Shown one piece after another: positions 17,601-26,932 of a stretch of 64,000 nucleotides of DNA. A program made the translations under genes and the position numbers. This DNA is from CAZYFH01 sp964646815 (GTDB lineage: Bacteria > Acidobacteriota > Vicinamibacteria > Vicinamibacterales > UBA8438): assembly GCA_964646815.1 (NCBI GenBank), contig CAZYFH010000013.1, forward strand, positions 1 through 64,000, in the 5' to 3' direction. Under the pieces are notes generated by a model, which was given only the letters and a program-made list of their open reading frames with translations, ran no database searches and had not been told where the DNA came from. How positions within the stretch are numbered: the first letter of the stretch is position 1; each line of letters begins with the position of its first letter.

Positions 17601-19082
17601 GACCGCGTCCGGCGCGTCCGGCCAGCGCTTCGTGACGACTTTCGTGCGCGTGTAGAACTTCACACCGTCGGCGCCATGGACATGCAGGTCGCCGAACAGC
17701 GAATCCTTCCAACCCCCGAAGGAAAAGAACGCCATCGGCACCGGGATCGGCACGTTGACGCCGACCATGCCGACTTCGATTTCGTGCTCGAACCGGCGCG
17801 CGGCCGCCCCGGAGGCAGTGAAGACGGCCGTGCCGTTGCCGTAGGGGTTCCGGTTGACTAGCGCGATTGCCTCGTCGAGCGACGTCGTGCGGACGACGAC
17901 GAGGACTGGACCGAAGATCTCGTCGCGGTAGATCCTCATCTCCGGCATGACATGGTCGAATAGCGTCGGTCCCACGAAATAGCCGCCCTCGCCCCCATCG
18001 ACCACAACGTCCCGACCGTCGACCACCAGCGTCGCCCCTTCGCCGGCGCCGATGTCGATGTAGCCGGTCACACGTTCGAGGTGCTCGCGGGTGACGAGCG
18101 GCCCCATCTCGACGCCGGCACGGTTGCCTGGGCCGATCACCAGCGCCGACGCTCGTTCGCCGAGCTTCGCCACGAGCCGGTCGCCCGCCTCCCCGACGGC
18201 GACAACCGCCGAGATGGCCATGCAGCGCTCGCCGGCAGAGCCGTAGGCGGCTCCGATCAGCGCGTCGGCGGCGCCGTCGAGGTCGGCATCGGGCAGCACC
18301 ACCGCGTGGTTCTTCGCCCCGCCGAGCGCTTGGACGCGCTTCCCGTTGTTCGTCGCAGTCTCGTAGACGTATCGCGCGACCGGCGTGGAGCCGACGAACG
18401 ACACGGCCGCCACGTCTGGATGGGCGAGCAGCGCGTCGACGGCCTCCTTGTCGCCGTGGACGACGTTCAGCACGCCGTCGGGCAGCCCAGCATCCTGGAA
18501 CAGCCGCGCCAGCAGCATGCTGGCCGACGGGTCCTTTTCCGATGGCTTCAGGACGAACGTGTTGCCGCACGCGAGGGCGACCGGGATCATCCACAATGGC
18601 ACCATGACCGGAAAATTGAAGGGGCTGATGCCGGCGCAGACGCCGAGCGGCTGCTTCAAGGTATGCGAGTCGATCCCGGTCCCCACGTTGTCGGAGTGCT
18701 CGCCCTTCAGCAGATGCGGGATCCCGGTGGCGAACTCGATCACCTCGAGGCCCCGCTGCACCGACCCGACCGCATCCGGGAGGGTCTTGCCGTGTTCGAT
18801 GGTGATGGATCGCGCCAGATCATCCTTGTGCCGGTCGACGAGGTCGCGCACCTTCATCAGCGTCCTCGCGCGACCGAGGGGCGAGGTCGCCCGCCACGCC
18901 GGCCACGCCGCCTGGGCCGCCGCGACCGCCCGATCGACATCCTCGACCGTGGCAAAGGACACGTGCCGCACCACTTCCCCGGTGGCCGAGTTCGTGACCT
19001 GACCGTGTCGGGCTCCAGCGCTCGCAGTGTCGCGTCCGTTGATCCAGAACGGCACCGTTGCTGTCGCGGCGTCTGTCGTCAT
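17574..19082 (-). CDS. mmsA: methylmalonate-semialdehyde dehydrogenase (CoA-acylating)
   Basis: A 502-residue aldehyde dehydrogenase. The ATG at 19080-19082 follows 'GGAGG' at a seven-base spacing and is preferred to the ATG six codons upstream. Visible are 'GISPFNFPVMVPLWM', 'LKPSEKDP', 'GSTPVARYVYETA', 'GGAKNHAVVLPDAD' and the catalytic Cys287 in 'GERCMAIS'. The 'KNHAVV' block, with no conserved glutamate in the usual general-base place, marks the CoA-acylating MmsA/IolA branch, which converts (methyl)malonate semialdehyde to propionyl- or acetyl-CoA in valine, thymine or inositol catabolism. It follows the GMC oxidoreductase gene on the same strand after 48 bases, so a shared catabolic operon is likely. 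Confidence 0.9.
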   Translation of the reverse strand: MTTDAATATVPFWINGRDTASAGARHGQVTNSATGEVVRHVSFATVEDVDRAVAAAQAAWPAWRATSPLGRARTLMKVRDLVDRHKDDLARSITIEHGKTLPDAVGSVQRGLEVIEFATGIPHLLKGEHSDNVGTGIDSHTLKQPLGVCAGISPFNFPVMVPLWMIPVALACGNTFVLKPSEKDPSASMLLARLFQDAGLPDGVLNVVHGDKEAVDALLAHPDVAAVSFVGSTPVARYVYETATNNGKRVQALGGAKNHAVVLPDADLDGAADALIGAAYGSAGERCMAISAVVAVGEAGDRLVAKLGERASALVIGPGNRAGVEMGPLVTREHLERVTGYIDIGAGEGATLVVDGRDVVVDGGEGGYFVGPTLFDHVMPEMRIYRDEIFGPVLVVVRTTSLDEAIALVNRNPYGNGTAVFTASGAAARRFEHEIEVGMVGVNVPIPVPMAFFSFGGWKDSLFGDLHVHGADGVKFYTRTKVVTKRWPDAPDAVSLSMPTMR

Positions 19083-19130
19083 CGTGCTTCCTCCGGCCAT
19101 CTCTCAGTGTCGAGGCGTTCGACTCGCGAG

Positions 19131-20732
19131 TCAACGCACGTCCTGGCGCACGAACTCCGCTCCTTTCTCGGCGATCATCACCGTCGGCGCATTCGTGTTG
19201 CCCGACGTGATCCGCGGCATGATGGACGCATCGATCACGCGGAGCCCCGCAATGCCGCGCACCGCTAGCCGATCGTCGACGACGGCCAGCTCATCGTGCC
19301 CCATCTTGCAGGTGCCGATCGGGTGGAAGATGGTTGTGCCGAGGTCGGCGGCCGCGGCCGTCAACTCCGCGTCGGTTTCGAGAGCCGGTCCCGGTTTCCA
19401 TTCCATCGGCTCGAAGCGTGCGAGCGCGTGCGCCGCCATGATGCGTCGCGTGGCCCGCAGACCCGCCAGCGCGACCTGCCGGTCGGCATCCGTCGAGAGG
19501 TAATTCAGCGTGATTGCCGGCGCGTCGAGCGGGTCGGCGCTCTTGACACGCACATGCCCCCGACTCGTCGGCTGGAGGTTGCACACCGACGGCGTGATCG
19601 CATCAAAGGTGTGCAGCGGGTCGCCGAATTTGTCGAGCGACAACGGCTGCACGTGCCACTCCATGTTCGCAGATGCCCGCGACGGATCGCTCTTGGCGAA
19701 CGCCCCCAGCTGCGATGGCGGCATGGTCAGCGGCCCGGTCTTGAACAGCAGATACTCGAGGCCCATCGCTGCCTTCCCGAAGAGCGAGTTCACCCGCCGA
19801 TTCAAAGTGACGGTGTTCTGCACCTTGAAGATCGTGCGAACCTGCAAGTGGTCGTGCAAGTTCTCGCCGACGCCGCGCAGGTCGTGCACGACGGCGATGC
19901 CCCGCTCTCGCAGCACGGCGCCCGGACCGATGCCCGAGAGCTGTAGGATTTGCGGCGACCCGATGGAGCCGGCAGCGAGGATGACTTCGCGCCGAGCGTC
20001 GAGGACCTCGCCGCCGCCGACCAGCGCGACCCCTGTCGCACGCTTACCGGCCTCCCTGGAGTCGACGACGACCCGTTCTACCTGGGCATTGACGCGCACC
20101 GTCAGATTGGCCCGGTGCCGGATGGGACGTAAATACGCCTTCGTACCGCTCCAGCGCCGGCCGGCACGCTGGTTCATCTGGAAGTAGGCGTTCCCGAAAT
20201 TGTCGCCGCGGTTGAACTCGGTGATCTTCGGAATGCCGCATTCCTCCGCGGCGTCGCGCCACGCCTCGAGGATCTCCCAGCTGACCCGCTTTTCCTCGAC
20301 GCGCATCTCGCCGCCGACGCCGTGGAAGTCATCGGCGCCGTGCTGGTAATCTTCCGACCGCTTAAATACCGGCAGCACATCGTCCCACGACCAGCCGCGG
20401 TTGCCGAGCGAGGCCCAGTGGTCGTAGTCGCTCTTCTGCCCGCGCATGTAGATCATCGCGTTGATCGATGAGCATCCGCCGAGCACCTTGCCGCGGGCGT
20501 AGCCGATGGCGCGACCGTTCAGACCAGGGTCGGGCTCGGTTCGGTAGCACCAATCGGTTCGGGGATTCCCGATCGTGTAGAGGTAACCGACCGGGATGTC
20601 GATCCAGAAGTAGTCGTCCTCGTCGCCTGCCTCCAGCAGGAGCACCGCGACGTCCGCGTCAGCCGACAGCCGGTTGGCGAGCACACACCCGGCGGTGCCA
20701 CCCCCGATGATGATGTAGTCGTAGGCTGCCAC
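19131..20732 (-). CDS. GMC family FAD-dependent oxidoreductase (choline dehydrogenase-like)
   Basis: A 533-residue flavoprotein with no signal peptide. 'YIIIGGGTAGCVLANRL' binds the FAD ADP moiety. 'RGKVLGGCSSINAMIYMRG' and 'ILAAGSIGSPQILQLSGIGP' are the two GMC signatures. 'HPIGTCKMG' holds the catalytic His and 'SGNTNAPTVMIAEKGA' closes the FAD domain. Substrates in this branch are primary alcohols such as choline or alkanols. The start is a GTG at 20730-20732 lying directly against the stop of the upstream truncated PQQ gene (TAG, 20733-20735), implying coupled translation. It is followed by mmsA on the same strand. Confidence 0.9.
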   Translation of the reverse strand: MAAYDYIIIGGGTAGCVLANRLSADADVAVLLLEAGDEDDYFWIDIPVGYLYTIGNPRTDWCYRTEPDPGLNGRAIGYARGKVLGGCSSINAMIYMRGQKSDYDHWASLGNRGWSWDDVLPVFKRSEDYQHGADDFHGVGGEMRVEEKRVSWEILEAWRDAAEECGIPKITEFNRGDNFGNAYFQMNQRAGRRWSGTKAYLRPIRHRANLTVRVNAQVERVVVDSREAGKRATGVALVGGGEVLDARREVILAAGSIGSPQILQLSGIGPGAVLRERGIAVVHDLRGVGENLHDHLQVRTIFKVQNTVTLNRRVNSLFGKAAMGLEYLLFKTGPLTMPPSQLGAFAKSDPSRASANMEWHVQPLSLDKFGDPLHTFDAITPSVCNLQPTSRGHVRVKSADPLDAPAITLNYLSTDADRQVALAGLRATRRIMAAHALARFEPMEWKPGPALETDAELTAAAADLGTTIFHPIGTCKMGHDELAVVDDRLAVRGIAGLRVIDASIMPRITSGNTNAPTVMIAEKGAEFVRQDVR

Positions 20733-21323
20733 CTACCATCCCTTAAGTGCGATGACGTCCGCCATCGGCAAGTGCTTGACGTTCTGCGTATAGATCTTGC
20801 CGCCGGTCGCTACGGCGGTGGTGGCGAGCATTCGACAAGTGGCGAGGGCGAAGACGTGGTCGTCGACGCTGGTGTCGATCATGAGGCTGCCGTGTATGGC
20901 GAGGTTCCTGTTGACTTCGGACAGTCCGGCGATGAGGAAGTCGTCGACATCCTCCGGGACCTCCCGGCGGTGCTCCCAGACGAGGTCGCCGGTGACGGCA
21001 TCGATCGCCTGGATGACGTCGTTCGGATTCGGCATGTACATGACGCCGTCGTAGACCAGCGGCGTGCCCTGCTGCCGACCCGCGGTCAACCCACGCGACC
21101 AGACCATCCGTAGCTCGCCGACGTTGCCTCGGTCGATCTCGTCGAGCGGGCTGTAACCCCACCCGTCGAGCGTTCGACGCCACATCAGCCAGTCGCCGGG
21201 CGCCGGATCCTGGAGCATCGCGTCGGTGACGGGAACGAAGTCGGATGACTGCGCGTGGGCAATGGTCGGGATGAACGTGAACAGCGCGATCGCCATTGCA
21301 ACGACGGGGAGAATTCGTGGCAT
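20733..21323 (-). CDS. truncated PQQ-dependent dehydrogenase (N-terminal propeller blades only)
   Basis: A 196-residue exported protein from the ATG at 21321-21323, preceded by 'AGGAG'. Its first ~150 residues closely parallel the full-length quinoprotein at 31300-33018 ('FVPVTDAMLQDPAPGDWLMWRRTLDGWGYSPLDEI'-type opening, 'PLVYDGVMYMPNP', 'IDAVTGDLVW', 'NLAIHGS'). The family is usually about 550-600 residues. Here blades after the second are missing, and the last ~35 residues ('CRMLATTAVATGGKIYTQ...') do not match the expected blade order. Either an internal deletion joined the start to a piece of the end, or it is a distinct short form. It is probably not able to bind PQQ. It abuts the GMC gene without a gap. 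Confidence 0.7.
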   Translation of the reverse strand: MPRILPVVAMAIALFTFIPTIAHAQSSDFVPVTDAMLQDPAPGDWLMWRRTLDGWGYSPLDEIDRGNVGELRMVWSRGLTAGRQQGTPLVYDGVMYMPNPNDVIQAIDAVTGDLVWEHRREVPEDVDDFLIAGLSEVNRNLAIHGSLMIDTSVDDHVFALATCRMLATTAVATGGKIYTQNVKHLPMADVIALKGW

Positions 21324-21442
21324 GTCAAGACTCCTGGCCCCGTGGAGTCCTTGCGCCACGCGGGCACGAGGACTTCGCGCAGTGTAGCCGCGATCGGCGC
21401 ATCCGAGAAAGACCGTGGGAGCGCCCGTTCAGGACATCCGCA

Positions 21443-22060
21443 TCAGCGGCTCAGCATTCCCTCGACCATCTCCAAGTGCTTTGGCATACCGGTCGTTCGA
21501 TACATCTCGGTCGCCTCGCCGAGGAGCGCTTGCACCTTGCCGCGGTCGCCGGGCGCGTTGCAGTCGAGAAGCATCCGCGCGTACTAGCGGCGGACCTCAG
21601 ACGGGGCGATCTCGTGAGGAAGGTCGTGGGCCTGCTTCAGAGCCGTTTCGTAGTGCTCCTGTGCGGCGTCCCACTGCCTGCCACATGCGGCGGCGATGCC
21701 GGCGACCATCTGCCAGAAGCGTGACGAAATGAGGCTGACGCACGACCCCCGTTCTAGACCGCGTACAAGGGCGGGATATAGGTTGCCTGCGTCTGGCTTT
21801 CGACCGAGAACGGCTAGGCTTTCCGCAACATGGAGCAGGAGATCCCAGTCCCCCTTCGGATTGTCCTCCTTCATCGCCAACGCCATGGACCTCGCGCGCT
21901 CGAGATGGTCCAGCTCGACGCTCCCGGCATACGCGCCGGCCACCAGAGCGGCGCTGGAAACCGCGCTCGTTATAAAGGATGCCTGGTCGAGCGGCCTCGC
22001 GGCGGCAAAGTCGGCGTCTGTAGACTGATCGTCGCCCCTCAAGCATCGTACGCACGCTCG
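21443..22060 (-). pseudogene. 3' fragment of a TPR-type regulatory protein with an internal stop
   Basis: The minus strand encodes helical repeats: 'LERARSMALAMKEDNPKG', 'FWQMVAGIAAACGRQWDAAQEHYETALKQAHDLPHEIA' type blocks, then 'PSEVRR', a TAG codon at about 21591, and the same frame resumes with 'YARMLLD...GDRGKVQALLGEATEMYR...PKHLEMVEGML' to a TGA at 21443-21445. The TAG replaces what relatives would read as Trp (TGG). The layout matches the TPR tail of acidobacterial adenylate-cyclase or kinase regulators. The catalytic 5' part is absent. Bases 21324-21442 and 22060-22280 show nothing else. Confidence 0.6.
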
Positions 22061-22280
22061 GCAGCCGTAGCCGGCTGGGTCCGTGTCGCTGGGACCACTC
22101 GACGACACGACCCCAACGGTCATCCGACACAGCAAGATCGCCCTTGGTCACGCGTGGGCGACACGTCATCCAACCCCGGTCGGGAATGCCCGATCGCGGC
22201 GCCGGATGCCATGAGAGCGCATCCGTCACGGCCGCCTCTTGGTCTCCTGGGTCGGGGACCGCGGCCGTTGCCGGCGAGCA

Positions 22281-23372
22281 TCACGGCTCGGGGGAACGAA
22301 AGCGCTCCACGTGCGGACCAAGAAAGCGCGCAACAGCCGTCGCTCCGGTCGGCGTGAAATGGATGCGGTCCTCCCCGTAGGCTTCCTCGAACCAGTCGCG
22401 CCTCTCGGAGTCCCGTGTCACCGTCGCAAGAAAATCGACGAGCGTGCACTGCGGCTCCCGGCACAGCTCCCGCAGCTCGGCCAATCGCCCGGCGTACTGC
22501 GCGTCGCCCCCCTCCAGGTTCCACGGCGCCAGCATGACCAGCAACGGAATGCCGGCGGTGGTCAGCGCGCGGGACAGCCGCGCGAAGTGAGCAGGATAGA
22601 ACGACCGGTCTGCGTTGCGACTCAACGCTTGCGACCCTCCGACCGGCGGCGTGCCGTCAGGCCCCAGCTGGTAGCGCCCCCACTCACGGACCTGCCCGCT
22701 CACGCGCCGGCGGATTTGATACTCGGTCAACCGGACGAGGTGAGAGCGATACAGCAGCCGTCTGAGCCGGGAGACGTCCGGGCGGTCGAACAGCGAGAGA
22801 AACCGCGTCCGGGACTCTTGGATCGCGAGCAGCGCTTGTAGCTCGAGAGTGAACGCGTCCCAATCGTTCAAGCAGACCACCAGCACAGCGAGGTCCGGTT
22901 CAAAACGGGGCACGAGAACCCTTGCCTGCTCCGCCTCCTGGATAATGCCGTAGCCTGGCACCCCGAAGTTGAACACCTCCACCCCCGCCACCGATTCGTC
23001 GAGCAGGCCCTCCAGCCGGTTTGGAATGGTCTCATCTACGGCCAGGTGGAGTCCGTAGATGAGCGAATCGCCTAGCATCGCCACCCGAAATACCCCCGCC
23101 GGCTTCTGGCGCGTCGTCTCGGCCCCTCGAAGACCCCACCTGTTGTGGTCCGACGCCCCCGGCTGCAATTCGTACATTAGCGTCCGGTTGGCAGAGAGCC
23201 TCACGGCGCCCCACTCGATCTCCGCCAGGCCGACCGGCAAGATCAGCCGAACCGCCACCTCGGCCCCGGTGACGGCGAGCGCGATGGAGCCGACGAGAAG
23301 CGCGAGCTTCGGGACCCAGGCCGGTCGCCGCACAGGGGCCCGTCTGGTCGGTAGCGGCCGCTCGGTGTCCAT
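22281..23372 (-). CDS. membrane-anchored SGNH/GDSL-type hydrolase
   Basis: A 363-residue protein with a basic N-terminus and one transmembrane helix (about 21-45), so the enzyme is probably anchored and faces the periplasm. 'VAMLGDSLIYG' holds the nucleophile Ser103. 'FNFGVPGYG' gives the oxyanion Gly, 'VVCLNDWD' the block-III Asn, and 'DRIHFTPTG' the Asp335/His338 pair. All four SGNH blocks are thus present. Related proteins act on O-acetyl groups of polysaccharides or lipids; the substrate is unknown. It is monocistronic and divergent from the FMN oxidase pair, with 144 bases between. Confidence 0.82.
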   Translation of the reverse strand: MDTERPLPTRRAPVRRPAWVPKLALLVGSIALAVTGAEVAVRLILPVGLAEIEWGAVRLSANRTLMYELQPGASDHNRWGLRGAETTRQKPAGVFRVAMLGDSLIYGLHLAVDETIPNRLEGLLDESVAGVEVFNFGVPGYGIIQEAEQARVLVPRFEPDLAVLVVCLNDWDAFTLELQALLAIQESRTRFLSLFDRPDVSRLRRLLYRSHLVRLTEYQIRRRVSGQVREWGRYQLGPDGTPPVGGSQALSRNADRSFYPAHFARLSRALTTAGIPLLVMLAPWNLEGGDAQYAGRLAELRELCREPQCTLVDFLATVTRDSERRDWFEEAYGEDRIHFTPTGATAVARFLGPHVERFRSPEP

Positions 23373-23516
23373 AGTGGGCGTCCCTCGGATCTTCTCGACA
23401 CGCGCCGCCTGCGCGTGGGTACGGCGCCACCGACTCTACCGCAGACGTTTGCGCGGCGATCTACAGGAATGAAGGTAGGATGGTCCGACGGGCCATAACC
23501 GGGCGGAGGAGGTAGC

Positions 23517-24707
23517 GTGGGCGAGATCGAGCAGCGGTGGCGGCGAGGATTCTCGAGACGCGAGGCGCTCTCCGGTCTCGCCACCTTCCTGGCCGCGTCG
23601 CCGCTGCTCCAGGCACAACGCGACCCGTGGCCGTTGGACCGGCACCGTCGGATCCTCGGCTTTGACGAGATGCTAACCGCCTTCGACTTCGAGCCGGTGT
23701 TCAGCGCCAACGTGCCGCTGGCCATCTACGACTACACGGCACATGGGACTGACTCCGAGTTCACGTTGCAACGGAATCGCGACGCGTTCGATTGGGTCGA
23801 GCTCGTCGGCCGTGACGGCGTCGACCCGAAGGACGTCGATACATCGACCGAGCTCTTTGGTGTCCCGATGACGAGCCCGATCATGCTGGCGCCGACGTCC
23901 CGTCAGCGCGACCTCCATCCAGACGGCGAGCTCGGCATGCACCGCGCGGCGACGACCACCTCGACAACAATGATCGTCAGCAACGCCTCGAGCTTCCCGT
24001 TTCCGCGCATCGCCGAGGCGGCCGGCGGGCCGCTCTGGTATCAGCTCTATGCGCGACGCGACATCGAGTCCAATCGCCAACCGCTGGCGGACGGCCAGGC
24101 GGCCGGTGCGCAGACCGTCGTCGTCACGATCGACCAGCAGGCCTCGTACTACGAGCGCGATCTCCACGACCGAAACCTCGGGGGCATCGTGCGTGTCCCA
24201 CGCGGATCGCGGCGCGAGATGAGTAACCCGTACGGGGTCGGCGACGGCCGGCTCTGGTACGAATGGCGGCTCTTCGACGATCTCCGTCCGCTGATCGACG
24301 TCCCGATCCTCGCCAAGGGGATCTTGACCGGCGAGGGGGCCAGGAAGTGCCTCGAATATGGCGTCGAGGGCATCGTCGTCTCGAACCACGGCGGGCGAGC
24401 GATCGACTACGGTCCGTCCACGCTCGAGGTGCTCGAAGAGGTCGTCGGCGCGGTTGGCGGCCGTGTGCCCGTCTTGATCGACAGCGGGTTTCGACGCGGA
24501 AGCGACGTGCTGAAGGCGCTCGCGATCGGTGCCGACGCCGTCTGTCTCGGCCGCGCGTCCCGGTGGGGCCTCGGCGCGTTTGGCGAGCAGGGGGCGCAGA
24601 AGGTTGTCGAGATCATCAACACCGAGCTGGTGCACGCGATGGCTGCCGCCGGCTGTGCGGACCTCAAATCGATCGATCGGCGGATCGTGAGGACCAACTT
24701 TCCATGA
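23517..24707 (+). CDS. FMN-dependent alpha-hydroxy-acid oxidase, probably exported
   Basis: A 396-residue enzyme starting at GTG 23517, directly behind a strong 'GGAGGAGG' ribosome-binding site. The N-terminus 'RRGFSRREALSGLATFLAA' looks like a twin-arginine signal, unusual for this mostly cytosolic family. The TIM-barrel blocks are present: 'MTSPIMLAPTSRQ', 'WYQLYARRD', 'TIDQQA', 'PILAKGILTGEGA' (flavin-contacting Lys) and 'VSNHGGRAID' with catalytic His291 and substrate-carboxylate Arg294, then 'IDSGFRRGSDVLKALAIGA'. It should oxidise a 2-hydroxy acid such as lactate or glycolate. It overlaps the next gene by four bases. Confidence 0.87.
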   Translation: MGEIEQRWRRGFSRREALSGLATFLAASPLLQAQRDPWPLDRHRRILGFDEMLTAFDFEPVFSANVPLAIYDYTAHGTDSEFTLQRNRDAFDWVELVGRDGVDPKDVDTSTELFGVPMTSPIMLAPTSRQRDLHPDGELGMHRAATTTSTTMIVSNASSFPFPRIAEAAGGPLWYQLYARRDIESNRQPLADGQAAGAQTVVVTIDQQASYYERDLHDRNLGGIVRVPRGSRREMSNPYGVGDGRLWYEWRLFDDLRPLIDVPILAKGILTGEGARKCLEYGVEGIVVSNHGGRAIDYGPSTLEVLEEVVGAVGGRVPVLIDSGFRRGSDVLKALAIGADAVCLGRASRWGLGAFGEQGAQKVVEIINTELVHAMAAAGCADLKSIDRRIVRTNFP

Positions 24708-25747
24708 AACGGCAGCCACCAGCGGTCGACCGGCGGGCCGCCCTCCGACGATTCCGCGCGTTCGTCGCCGGTTCGCCGGCGGAGGTCCCCGCACAGGATG
24801 GGCTGCCGGCGATTCGCCTTGCGCCGGTCGCCGAGATCGTCGCCGCGCCAGAGTTCGAGCAAATGGCGGAGATCGTCCTCTCACCGGAACTGTTTGAGAC
24901 CATCCGCGGCAGCGATCGCGGCTCGTTCGACAAGATGACGTTTCGCCAGCGGCTCATGGTCTACGCCATGGATCTCGATCTGACGACCGAACTCTTTGGC
25001 GTGTCGATGTTCGCGCCGATCATCGTCGGACCTGTCGGCAACCAGCGCAGCCTTCATACCGAGGGCGAGCTGGCTACGGCGCGCGGCGCCGCGGCCGCAA
25101 AGACCGTCATGGTGGTCAGTCGACACGCGAGCTATCCGATCGAGCGGATCGCCGCGGAAACGGACCACTCGCTTTGGTACCAGGTCTACGCCGACGACCG
25201 CGGCCCAGTCCGAGACGATGTGGCGCGTGCCGTCGATGCCGGCTGCCGGGTGCTCTGCGTCACGGTGGGGATCTCCGCCGCGGGTGCACCAGTCGCGATC
25301 GCATGGGACGCCGTCGAGCGGATGAGCCGCGGCGCCGGCGTCCCGGTGGTCGTCAAGGGCGTGATGACCCCAGCCGACGCCCGCACGGCGCTCGACCGTG
25401 GGGCGCAGGGACTTGTCGTCTCCAACCACGGCGGCCTGGTCGGCGGCGGCGGTGTGTTGCCGATCGACATGTTGCCCGCCATCGCCGACGAAGTCGGCGA
25501 CCGCGCGCCCGTTCTCGTCGACGGAAGCTTCCGGCGGGGCAGCGACATCCTCAAAGGGCTCGCGCTCGGCGCCACGGCCGTCATGCTTGCGCGTCCCATT
25601 ATGTGGGGGCTGGCCGCGTATGGCGCATCCGGTGTCGAAACGGCGCTCAGGCTGTTGACCACCGAACTCGCCCGCAACATGGCCGCGTCCGGTCGCCCGA
25701 AGATCCAGATGATCGACCGCGCGTTGGTGCGGTTCGACTCCCGTTGA
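24704..25747 (+). CDS. FMN-dependent alpha-hydroxy-acid oxidase paralogue lacking the substrate arginine
   Basis: A 347-residue protein starting at the ATG at 24704-24706, inside the stop of the previous gene (ATGA). A longer open frame exists upstream but only as a shadow of that gene. It keeps 'LFGVSMFAPIIVGP', 'LWYQVYAD', 'VPVVVKGVMTPADA', 'VVSNHGGLVGGGG' (His242) and 'VDGSFRRGSDILKGLALGA', so the FMN site looks whole. The Arg three residues after the catalytic His, which binds the substrate carboxylate in the family, is Leu245 here, and the loop after it is glycine-rich. The mid-barrel lid is also short. It may act on a non-carboxylate substrate or serve as a non-catalytic partner of the upstream enzyme. 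Confidence 0.82.
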   Translation: MKRQPPAVDRRAALRRFRAFVAGSPAEVPAQDGLPAIRLAPVAEIVAAPEFEQMAEIVLSPELFETIRGSDRGSFDKMTFRQRLMVYAMDLDLTTELFGVSMFAPIIVGPVGNQRSLHTEGELATARGAAAAKTVMVVSRHASYPIERIAAETDHSLWYQVYADDRGPVRDDVARAVDAGCRVLCVTVGISAAGAPVAIAWDAVERMSRGAGVPVVVKGVMTPADARTALDRGAQGLVVSNHGGLVGGGGVLPIDMLPAIADEVGDRAPVLVDGSFRRGSDILKGLALGATAVMLARPIMWGLAAYGASGVETALRLLTTELARNMAASGRPKIQMIDRALVRFDSR

Positions 25748-25859
25748 GGCGACTGCGATGATACTGAACAGACGCTCCTAGCCGTCCTGACCGGCTGCAC
25801 CTGGATCTAATGAGTCAGGTTTTCTGCAGACAGCAAGGCTCGGGGTCCAGAGCTGCGTC

Positions 25860-26030
<171 letters not shown>

Positions 26031-26206
26031 CGGTCGCGCGGAGCACGGGATTCGAGTTGCTACAAATCTGGCATATCGAAAGCCGGGTATTCAGCACGGG
26101 TGCAACCGCAACCCAGCCGGTCGGTGACACCGCACATCCGATTGCATTTACACTGCGTAGGTGGTGTAGGTGACACCGTGGACGACGCCACTCGACGAGG
26201 GTAGCC

Positions 26207-26929
26207 ATGCGCAAGTTCCTTGGAACCGGTGCCGTTTGGCTTGTCGCGTCCGCGGCCCTACTGGCCGCCGACTTCTGGGCAGAGAAGGACTTCGCCACGT
26301 GGTCCGATAAGGAAGTCGAGAAGATGTTGACCGACTCGCCGTGGGCCAAGGAAGCGACCATCGTGATGGGCGGACTCACGGCGGCTGCGGATGACCATTT
26401 TCGCATCGAGGACGACCCCTTTCAGGCCGGTATTGGCGCCAATATCGGTGAACTCGTCGAGCCCGAGTGCGGCGGCGAGCAGTTCCAGCGAATCCGACGT
26501 GTGAAGGTGACCGTCACGTGGGCAAGCGCCCTCCCGATCAAGCTCGCGCTGGTCAGGCGACTGATCCGGATGGACGAACCGATCCCAGCCGAGGACCAAG
26601 AGATGGTGACGCGCGAGGATCCCTTCTACACCGTAGCCGTGGTCGGATTGCCAGCACCGTTCGCCGCGCTAGAGCCGCTCCTCGACACGGTGGAGGCCCA
26701 GACGATGCTGAGGCGGGGGAACAAGACGCCGATCGCGCCCGCAAACGTGCAGTTGTTCAGGAACGAGGCGGATCAGTCGGTTCTGATCGAATACAAGTTC
26801 CCGAAGACCGAGGCCCTCACCATGGATGACGCCGACGTCGAATTTGTCACCACGCTGGGGATCACGAGCGAGATCAGAAAAAGGTTCAAGCTCAAGGAAA
26901 TGGTGTTCGGCAACCAGCTGGCACTCTAA
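26207..26929 (+). CDS. exported acidobacterial protein of unknown function
   Basis: A 240-residue protein with a signal peptide (1-21, 'MRKFLGTGAVWLVASAALLAA'). The mature start 'DFWAEKDFATWSDKEVEKMLTDSPWAKE' is the hallmark of a family repeated many times in acidobacterial genomes, with '(S/T)PWA' conserved. The C-terminal half has 'VQLFRNEADQSVLIEYKFPK'-like strands and ends 'RFKLKEMVFGNQLAL'. No catalytic site is recognised. 'GAGGGTAG' precedes the ATG. It is an intact gene in a neighbourhood of decayed ones. Confidence 0.75.
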   Translation: MRKFLGTGAVWLVASAALLAADFWAEKDFATWSDKEVEKMLTDSPWAKEATIVMGGLTAAADDHFRIEDDPFQAGIGANIGELVEPECGGEQFQRIRRVKVTVTWASALPIKLALVRRLIRMDEPIPAEDQEMVTREDPFYTVAVVGLPAPFAALEPLLDTVEAQTMLRRGNKTPIAPANVQLFRNEADQSVLIEYKFPKTEALTMDDADVEFVTTLGITSEIRKRFKLKEMVFGNQLAL

Positions 26930-26932
26930 CGT

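Noticed and set aside
18081..19268. A 395-codon plus-strand open frame.
   Set aside because: It lies antisense to the mmsA-like gene and runs past its start without any recognisable motif or ribosome-binding site.
23673..24884. A 403-codon open frame on the minus strand.
   Set aside because: It is the exact antisense of the well-supported FMN oxidase gene; composition is Arg/Pro/Ala-rich with no domain, as expected for a GC-rich shadow frame.
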